Source of the DNA: Deltaproteobacteria bacterium
Lineage (GTDB): Bacteria; Bdellovibrionota; FAC87; UBA2466
Assembly (NCBI GenBank): GCA_016196825.1
Contig: JACPWY010000028.1
Coordinates: 1 to 64,000 of the forward strand
Reading direction: 5' to 3'
Length of the DNA stretch: 64,000 nt
Shown: in pieces, positions 58,720 through 64,000 of the stretch
Layout: each line of letters opens with the position of its first letter
How positions within the stretch are numbered: the stretch's first letter is position 1
Position numbers and translations under genes: made by a program
The notes under the pieces: generated by a model
Told to the model about the DNA's origin: nothing
The model's input: the letters and a program-made list of their open reading frames with translations, nothing else
Database searches by the model: none

Positions 58720-59492
58720 GTACCAATCTACTTTTAGGCCGAATAGGTAGCGGGTACCGGTAACGGAATCCCGTATGTGGCGCTGACCTGTTCCACAGCC
58801 TTTCTACAGTCATTTCCCAATGAGAAGGCAAACGCATAGCGCCTCAAGGCCTTTCTAATCAGGACGTCAAGTTCTTTAGGGCTTGGTCGATTCAACCATT
58901 CTAAGCGCTCACTCCAAACTCGGGGAATGAAAATCTCGTGAGGCCCATACTCATCCGACACAGCGATATCGAGCGGTCTTTTCCAATGTTGGTAGAAGAG
59001 TATACTAAGTGGCCAATCTTCGACCCTCGAACATAGTCCGGCCGCGATCGGATTGCGAGCTACGTATTTGTAGGCAAATGCGAAGGCGCTCTCATTCCAA
59101 AGAAGACTCCACTTGTAGCGCCCACCAAATATGTGATTGATCCGGCCGCTTTTTTTCTGAATAGCGCGCGCAACTTCAGTTTGGAGATACCGAACCACTT
59201 CTCCTGGGTCTCCTAATGGAGTCCGAGCAATCAGGTGGTAATGATTCGACATTAGGACAAAAGACCGAATTTCGACCTGGTAGAGGTCCGAACATCTTCC
59301 AAGCACGCGGCAGAATATCTGCCAGGTTTCCTCAGGGGGAAGGTAGAACCATTCCTTATTGTTAGAGCGGTTTGTGATGTGATAGCAAAACCGCGTTGAA
59401 ACTATCAGGGGCTTTCTTGGCATCAGTGACAACTGCAGCATCGATGCCAACTCACCTGCTTCCTTTTCGGCCGAAAAGTAGATTGGTACCTA
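58717..59492. mobile_element. Inverted-repeat-flanked RAYT-type transposase unit
   Basis: Inverted repeats of 27 bases, 58717-58743 and 59466-59492 (26 of 27 match; TAGGTACCAATCTACTTTTA at the left), enclose a single Y1 transposase gene. TA dinucleotides form the outermost bases of both ends. The left repeat supplies the stop codons of both the methyltransferase and the transposase. Short CCTATTCC repeats continue past the right end to 59510. Confidence 0.82.
58734..59423 (-). CDS. REP-associated tyrosine transposase (Y1/IS200-like)
   Basis: About 229 residues from ATG 59423 (MPRKPLIVSTRFCYHITNRS, the typical start); TTG 59450 and ATG 59441 lie upstream in frame. HUH motif HYH (61-63) in VLMSNHYHLIAR; the catalytic Tyr is likely in YKYVARNPIAAGLC. 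Such enzymes nick single-stranded hairpin DNA and are linked to REP-like palindromes. The last codons and stop lie in the left inverted repeat. The chain appears intact. Confidence 0.93.
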   Translation of the reverse strand: MPRKPLIVSTRFCYHITNRSNNKEWFYLPPEETWQIFCRVLGRCSDLYQVEIRSFVLMSNHYHLIARTPLGDPGEVVRYLQTEVARAIQKKSGRINHIFGGRYKWSLLWNESAFAFAYKYVARNPIAAGLCSRVEDWPLSILFYQHWKRPLDIAVSDEYGPHEIFIPRVWSERLEWLNRPSPKELDVLIRKALRRYAFAFSLGNDCRKAVEQVSATYGIPLPVPATYSA

Positions 59493-59506
59493 TTCCTTAC
59501 CTATTC

Positions 59507-60085
59507 CTATTCCCCCTTCAGAAGGTCACGGAGATTGCTTAGGATTCGGGCGGTGGCGCCCCAGATGAGTTCGCCGTCAACGTGAATGCCGGGGCTGGTG
59601 ATTCGAAACTGCGGGAAGGCGATCTGCACCGATTGCAGCCCCTCTTCGATGAGGCGTCCGAGGGGCAGTAATAAAAGGCGGTCCACTTCCGACGGGTTGG
59701 GCCGATACTCCAACGGGTTCTGCACGATCCCAAGCCACGGAATAATGGGAACCTGGTTGCGAGTGTACCCGGTGGGAAGGCGCCCTATGACCTCGATGGC
59801 TGATCGCTTCCCACCGACCTCCTCTTCAAATTCTCGGAGCGCGGTTTCAAGAAGATCCGCATCGGTCTCTTCAAAATAGCCTCCCGGAAAAGAGACCTGG
59901 CCTTTGTGTGTATCGACCGTATGAGTTCGTTTCGTGAGCACGAGGACGGGCTCGGAACGAAGAAACGGGTCAACGGGAATGAGAATGGCGGTTTGGCCAG
60001 AAACGGCGCCGGTGGTCGATAGGAGATTCCCCTCGATCTGAGTGCGGAGAGCTCGGACCTTGTCGAGAGCATTCAGGGTTGTCAT
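59507..60085 (-). CDS. NUDIX hydrolase, NudL/CoA-pyrophosphatase-like
   Basis: 192 residues from ATG 60085; the longer frame crossing the HIT gene is a shadow. The Nudix box is SFPGGYFEETDADLLETALR with REFEEEVG, in the form seen in CoA pyrophosphatases such as NudL. VEVIGRLPTGY-like segment and a C-terminal part with PNPSEVDRLLLLPL. Hydrolyses CoA or similar nucleotide derivatives. Divergent from the HIT gene with nine bases between start codons. Its TAG stop is 15 bases outside the transposase unit. Confidence 0.88.
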   Translation of the reverse strand: MTTLNALDKVRALRTQIEGNLLSTTGAVSGQTAILIPVDPFLRSEPVLVLTKRTHTVDTHKGQVSFPGGYFEETDADLLETALREFEEEVGGKRSAIEVIGRLPTGYTRNQVPIIPWLGIVQNPLEYRPNPSEVDRLLLLPLGRLIEEGLQSVQIAFPQFRITSPGIHVDGELIWGATARILSNLRDLLKGE

Positions 60086-60094
60086 ACTGCCTCC

Positions 60095-60448
60095 ATGAAA
60101 TCGAAAGAATGCATCTTTTGCAAAATAATTCAGGGCACCCTCCCCAGCGAGAAGGTCTTTGAGAATGAGAGAGTCTTCGCGTTTCGGGATATCAGCCCCC
60201 AAGCGCCGGTCCATATTTTGATCGTTCCCAAGAAGCACTATACCGACGTTCTTGATGTCCCCCGTGAAGAGGGGCAGGTTTTCTCCGATCTCTTCTGTGC
60301 GGCCCAACAGATCGCGCCTCAGCTCGGTATCGCTGGGCCTGGCTTTCGCACTGTCTTTAATAGTGGCGATCATGCCTGTCAGACGATCTATCACGTCCAT
60401 CTCCACCTACTGGGCGGGACCCAGATGGGCGGCTCCATGGTCGGCTGA
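60095..60448 (+). CDS. HIT-family nucleotide-binding protein
   Basis: 117 residues. CIFCKIIQGTLPSEKVFEN at the start (zinc-type Cys pair), QAPVHILIVPKKHYTDV, and the catalytic HVHLHLLGG near the end. HIT (Hint/HinT-type) proteins hydrolyse nucleotide phosphoramidates. Small, cytoplasmic. Nine bases from the divergent NUDIX start. Confidence 0.94.
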   Translation: MKSKECIFCKIIQGTLPSEKVFENERVFAFRDISPQAPVHILIVPKKHYTDVLDVPREEGQVFSDLFCAAQQIAPQLGIAGPGFRTVFNSGDHACQTIYHVHLHLLGGTQMGGSMVG

Positions 60449-60493
60449 GGCTGGCATGGCATTTGCTCCATTATTGGGTGGTAAGGGGGATTT

Positions 60494-60814
60494 ATGGGTG
60501 ACATGCTTCATTTTCTGGCGATCCTTTTAACAGTCGTTGGACTCTTGACCTGGCCAACCTTCGCGTGTTCGAACCACCCCCCTCAGAAGGCTTCCGTGAG
60601 TGATGGCGGTGGATGGGTGGCGTCGAGCGCTGGCTCGGATACCACGGTCGCTTCATCGACAAATGCCAAGATCATCAAGGGGGCTCAGGGACCGGTGAGT
60701 GGTCAACGGGCCTGGTCGGAGAGTTTTTTTGGGACTCCCTCACGCGGGCCAGCGGCCACTTCTCCAGAAGCGGTGACGCCTTCAGCGGACGCCTGGTCTA
60801 GCGATATTGAGTAA
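60494..60814 (+). CDS. Small secreted Ser/Gly-rich protein
   Basis: 106 residues, ATG preceded by AAGGGGGA. Leader MGDMLHFLAILLTVVGLLTW then TFAC: the Cys after Ala could be a lipobox (TFAC) but the position is weak. The mature part is Ser/Ala/Gly/Pro-rich and apparently disordered. Its last 33 bases overlap the convergent ftsW-like gene. No family recognised; coding potential moderate. Confidence 0.5.
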   Translation: MGDMLHFLAILLTVVGLLTWPTFACSNHPPQKASVSDGGGWVASSAGSDTTVASSTNAKIIKGAQGPVSGQRAWSESFFGTPSRGPAATSPEAVTPSADAWSSDIE

Positions 60815-61954
60815 TTCTCTCTGAATATTTCCCAATGTGGGTGCGTTGAGTTTCGCAGGTCTCTGCGCGGAATTGCGGATACACGCCAGGATGATTCCCA
60901 CTGTGGCGAGATGCGTGAGAAGCGCTGATCGGCCCCACGAGAAAAAGGGCAGAGGCAGTCCTTTCGCCGGCACCAGCCCCGTCACCCCACCGACGTTAAC
61001 GCAGACTTGGAGCATGAGCGAAAGGCTCAGGCCAAAGACGACGTAGCGAGGAAAGCTGTCGGTCATTTTGCTTGCGGCTCGAAAGAGCACGAACCCCAAG
61101 GCGGCAAAGAGGACTAGGATCATCCCCGCCCCAAGAAGCCCCAACTCCTCCGCGGTGAGTGAGAAGATGAAATCGGTGTGGACCTCCGGGAGATAGAAGA
61201 GCTTGCTGTTTCCATTTCCAATGCCCACGCCCGTGACCTTGCCCGAATGGATCGAGAGCATACTCTGAATGCTTTGAAACCCTGCCCCCTGTGGGTCGGA
61301 CCAGGGGTTGAGAAATGCGGTGAGTCGGCGTCGACGGTATTCCGAGCCCAGCATCGCTATCACCGCGCTGGCCGCCCCTGTTCCCACCATTCCGAGGAAA
61401 AGCACCGGTTTGATCCCCGACACAAAGAGGATTCCTAAGATGATTGAAAGGAGGATCACTGGTGAGCCAAGGTCATTCTGTTTGAAGATCATGAGCAGAA
61501 GGCCAGCGAGCAGTCCGGCGTGGAGCAGCCACTGCCTATAGTGGAAGCCACATTTTTCACTCTCGCTCATGATCCGGGCCATGTAGAGCGTGACCGAGAT
61601 GCGCGCAAGCTCGCTCGGCTGAAGGGTGATTCCACCGAGCTTGAGCCACCGCGACGCCCCCTGCGCCTGAATTCGGAAATGCGGAATGAAGGTGAGCCCG
61701 ATCAAGACAATTTGCAACGCAAAGATGTACGGAGAGGCTCGGTTCCAAAAATCGGCCGGCACCCGTGAAAGGAGAAACATCAGCGCCAGTCCGATCAGCG
61801 CACATCCTCCCTGGCGAGTGATGAAGTAGAACTCATTTTCGTGTCGCTGGATCCCCATGATCCCCGAGGCGCTAAAGAGCATCACCACCCCGAAAATCAA
61901 AAGGATTATGGTCAAAACAACGATGCGCCTAGTCGAAGTCTGTGGCCCAACCAT
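60782..61954 (-). CDS. ftsW: FtsW/RodA-family SEDS peptidoglycan polymerase
   Basis: 390 residues, about ten membrane helices. NPWSDPQGAGFQSIQSMLSI and KLFYLPEVHTDFIFSLTAEE are typical of FtsW. The conserved motif near the end is GLVPAKGLPLPFFSWGRSAL, where most FtsW have ISYGGSS, so the pocket differs. SEDS proteins polymerise glycan with a partner PBP; none is in the window. RodA cannot be fully excluded. Confidence 0.85.
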   Translation of the reverse strand: MVGPQTSTRRIVVLTIILLIFGVVMLFSASGIMGIQRHENEFYFITRQGGCALIGLALMFLLSRVPADFWNRASPYIFALQIVLIGLTFIPHFRIQAQGASRWLKLGGITLQPSELARISVTLYMARIMSESEKCGFHYRQWLLHAGLLAGLLLMIFKQNDLGSPVILLSIILGILFVSGIKPVLFLGMVGTGAASAVIAMLGSEYRRRRLTAFLNPWSDPQGAGFQSIQSMLSIHSGKVTGVGIGNGNSKLFYLPEVHTDFIFSLTAEELGLLGAGMILVLFAALGFVLFRAASKMTDSFPRYVVFGLSLSLMLQVCVNVGGVTGLVPAKGLPLPFFSWGRSALLTHLATVGIILACIRNSAQRPAKLNAPTLGNIQRELLNIARPGVR

Positions 61955-61969
61955 TCCAACATTTTACCA

Positions 61970-63445
61970 CTAGCGGTAGTCGTCAGCGCGGATGGCATAC
62001 TTTTGGAGCTTTCGGAGAAGCGTCTTTTTTGGGATTTTGGCATGCATTGCTGTCTGGTTGATACGGCCCTTAAAGGTCTTCAGTGCTTTGATGATGAACT
62101 CGCGCTCGAATTGCTCCTTGTGCACCCTGTAATCGAGGAGGCCGTCAGATTCACCCTGGGGAATTCCTTCGAGCGGGATGTCGGTGTCGAGATCCTCGCC
62201 ATCGAAATCCTCATCGAGGATCTCATCCTCAGCGGGCGCTGCCATCTTGGCGGCTGGGGCGGAGCTCGCAGCGGTGGAGAGAAGATATCCAGGCAAGGAG
62301 CCCTTCTGGATCGTATCTCCCGATTCGATCACAAACGCGTGTTCGATCACATTTTCGAGCTCGCGGATATTGCCGGGCCAGTGGTGTCGCATCATCACAT
62401 CCATTGCGTCAGCACCAACGCTGCGGATCGTCTTTTTATGAAGTAAATTGAACTTCGAAATGAAGTGCGGAATGAGCCGCGAGATGTCGTCCTTGCGCTC
62501 GCGCAGTGGCGGCAAGAAGATCGGAATCACATTCAATCGGTAAAAAAGATCTTCTCGGAAAATTCCTTTCTGGATGAGTTCCTCGAGATTGCGGTTCGTT
62601 GCGGCGATGATCCGAACGTCCATGTCGATTTCACGATTAGACCCAACCGGGGTAAACTTGCGCTCCTGAAGCACGCGCAGAAGCTTCACCTGCATGGCCG
62701 CCGAAAGATCCCCGATCTCATCGAGAAATAGGGTCCCGCCCTCGGCGTATTGAAATTTTCCGATCTGTCGCTGATCCGCGCCTGTAAAGGCCCCCTTTTC
62801 ATGGCCGAATAGCTCGCTTTCAAATAGAGTCTCTGCGATCGAACTGCAGTTGATGGCGACCAGCTTTCGATCTTTTCGACCGGAGTTGTAATGAATGGCG
62901 CGTGCGACCAATTCCTTACCGGTGCCACTTTCGCCGCGCACGAGCACCGACGTGTCGACCTTGGCGAGTTTGTGAATGATACCGAAGATCTTTCGCATCT
63001 CCGTTGAATTGCCGACGAAGTTTCCCGTGTCGAGTCGAACGATGGGCGCGGAAAAGGCCATGTTCTGAATGAGGCGCTTCGCTTCGAGTGCTCTGGTGAC
63101 CATCTCCACGATAGCCTGATGCTTGATGGGTTTTGGGAGGTAGTTGTAGGCCCCCTCCTTGATGGCGGTGACGGCGTCCTCGATCGTACTGTAGGCGGTC
63201 ATCACGATAACGATGATCGCCGGATCGAGATCTTTGATCTTCTTCAGGCACTCAAGCCCCGACATTCGGGGCATATTCACGTCGAGCAAGACGAGGTCGG
63301 GTTTTTCCTCGGCCAGTTTTTCAAGGGCGTTTATGCCGTCGATAGCCTCGCGCACTTGGAAACCGGCGCTCAACATCGATTCCTGCAGCGTCCGCCTCAA
63401 CTCAACATCATCTTCAACAACCAGTACCTTGTTCTGAGACATCAT
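61970..63445 (-). CDS. NtrC-family sigma-54-dependent response regulator
   Basis: 491 residues. Receiver domain (VLVVEDDVELRRTLQ, phosphoacceptor in LVLLDVNMPRMSG, Lys in NYLPKPI), AAA+ domain with Walker A RGESGTGKE, the sigma-54 contact GAFTGA, Walker B TLFLDEIGDL, and a Fis-type C-terminal helix-turn-helix (INQTAMHAKIPKKTLLRKLQ). An acidic linker (EDEILDEDFDGEDLDTDI) lies before it. Five bases after its histidine kinase gene. Confidence 0.95.
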   Translation of the reverse strand: MMSQNKVLVVEDDVELRRTLQESMLSAGFQVREAIDGINALEKLAEEKPDLVLLDVNMPRMSGLECLKKIKDLDPAIIVIVMTAYSTIEDAVTAIKEGAYNYLPKPIKHQAIVEMVTRALEAKRLIQNMAFSAPIVRLDTGNFVGNSTEMRKIFGIIHKLAKVDTSVLVRGESGTGKELVARAIHYNSGRKDRKLVAINCSSIAETLFESELFGHEKGAFTGADQRQIGKFQYAEGGTLFLDEIGDLSAAMQVKLLRVLQERKFTPVGSNREIDMDVRIIAATNRNLEELIQKGIFREDLFYRLNVIPIFLPPLRERKDDISRLIPHFISKFNLLHKKTIRSVGADAMDVMMRHHWPGNIRELENVIEHAFVIESGDTIQKGSLPGYLLSTAASSAPAAKMAAPAEDEILDEDFDGEDLDTDIPLEGIPQGESDGLLDYRVHKEQFEREFIIKALKTFKGRINQTAMHAKIPKKTLLRKLQKYAIRADDYR

Positions 63446-63450
63446 TACTC

Positions 63451-64000
63451 CTACGCCACCGGGAGCGTGACCGTAAAGGTGCTCCCCTTGCCCAACTCAC
63501 TCTCTAAATTAATGAAACCCTTGTGAAGTTCCACAAAATATTTCACGAGGTAAAGGCCCAGACCAGTTCCCTTCACCCTCTGTGTATTCTCGCTTCCGCC
63601 GCGATAGAACTTGTAGAAAACCTTCTCCTGGTCCGAGTGGGCGATGCCAAACCCTTGGTCTGCCACCGAGATCTTCACCCAATCTCCATCTTCGTGTGAA
63701 ATGAGCGTGATGCTGCTCCCGCGCGGTGAGTACTGGATCGCGTTTTCTACGAGGTTTCCAATCACCCGTTTCATCAGCTTCACATCGTAGCGAATGCTGA
63801 AAATGGGATCTAGCTTCGTTTTGAGCCGAATGTTCTTCTCCACGGCCAAAGGTTGCTTCTCCTCCACTACCTCCAAGATCGTCGAATTGATGTCTCGGGT
63901 GGTCTTGTGGAGGGGTACCCGGGCGCTCTCAATGCGAGTGAGATCCAGGATCGATTCCACATATTCGCTCAGGTCTTCGGTGGTCTTCACGATCGCCGTG
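63451..64000 (-). CDS. Sensor histidine kinase, C-terminal part
   Basis: The frame is open to the right window edge, so the sensor and phospho-acceptor end are missing or only partly visible (the segment SEYVESILDLTRIES follows the H-box). The catalytic ATPase domain shows an N box NLVENAIQYS, G1 DQGFGI, F box FYKFYRG and G2 KGTGLGLYLVKY. Partner of the NtrC-type regulator at 61970. Confidence 0.9.
   Translation of the reverse strand, partial: TAIVKTTEDLSEYVESILDLTRIESARVPLHKTTRDINSTILEVVEEKQPLAVEKNIRLKTKLDPIFSIRYDVKLMKRVIGNLVENAIQYSPRGSSITLISHEDGDWVKISVADQGFGIAHSDQEKVFYKFYRGGSENTQRVKGTGLGLYLVKYFVELHKGFINLESELGKGSTFTVTLPVA

Noticed and set aside
59507-60406. 299-codon version of the NUDIX gene
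   Set aside because: The first 107 codons are antisense to the HIT gene and have no family resemblance; the NUDIX fold begins at ATG 60085.

Overview
The window is 64 kb of dense bacterial chromosome with mostly short intergenic gaps and many 1-17 nt start/stop overlaps. The genes point to a diderm (Gram-negative) bacterium: lpxC for lipid A, a LolA-type lipoprotein carrier, lgt, and several secreted proteins that look like outer-membrane beta-barrels. The gene content (many secreted proteins of unknown function, secreted peptidases, Tad-type secretion genes, an FHA protein, an NtrC-type two-component system) would fit Bdellovibrionota or another lineage formerly grouped with Deltaproteobacteria. 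This placement is an inference. No rRNA or tRNA gene was seen to fix it.

Layout. 1-2.7 kb: the 3' end of a formylglycine-generating-enzyme-like gene and small secreted proteins, one apparently frameshifted. 2.9-8.4 kb: a lipoprotein-type adenylate kinase, selD, lolA, yajQ, rimO and an outer-membrane protein. 8.4-13.7 kb: palindromic element E1, two tandem paralogous secreted proteins, and a delta-60-repeat protein. 13.8-18.5 kb: a thioredoxin-like protein, dcd, an SDR enzyme, two outer-membrane proteins and an NPF-repeat protein. 18.5-21.1 kb: a DksA-type regulator, a HEPN/MNT pair, HU, lgt and palindromic element E2. 21.1-30.1 kb: outer-membrane protein, M50 protease, two acyltransferases, priA, galU and lpxC. 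30.1-33.6 kb: a trypsin-like protease, a TPR protein and prmA. 33.6-37.9 kb: a TPP riboswitch driving thiBPQ, then proline iminopeptidase. 37.9-44.4 kb: membrane protein, a gene-free 474 bp stretch rich in hairpins, lipoprotein, FHA protein, acyl-CoA ligase and a TadB/TadC-like pair. 44.5-52.3 kb: glycyl-tRNA synthetase, pyruvate phosphate dikinase, palindromic element E3 and smc. 52.3-58.7 kb: Ser/Thr-rich lipoprotein, OmpR-type regulator, glycosyltransferase, M14 carboxypeptidase, and tdk-hpt-trmB-like. 58.7-64 kb: a REP-associated-type transposase inside inverted repeats, nudL-like and HIT genes, an ftsW-like gene, and an NtrC regulator with its histidine kinase running off the right edge.

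How the genes fit together. Several functions suit a scavenging life: thiamine import under a TPP riboswitch, thymidine and hypoxanthine salvage, dCTP deaminase, secreted peptidases, and an adenylate kinase that appears to be exported. No nutrient-acquisition lifestyle is proved by this.

The most unusual feature is a dispersed family of about 180 bp near-complete palindromes (E1 8441-8617, E2 20919-21103, E3 48465-48651). Their arms differ in sequence between copies yet remain self-complementary. They share a related end motif and a central mini-hairpin bracketed by CTC(G/A)ACG and GCCTCCG. Their ends supply the stop codons of neighbouring genes. The transposase at 58.7-59.5 kb sits in a unit with the same habits (TA-flanked inverted repeats that overlap stop codons) and is a candidate mobiliser.
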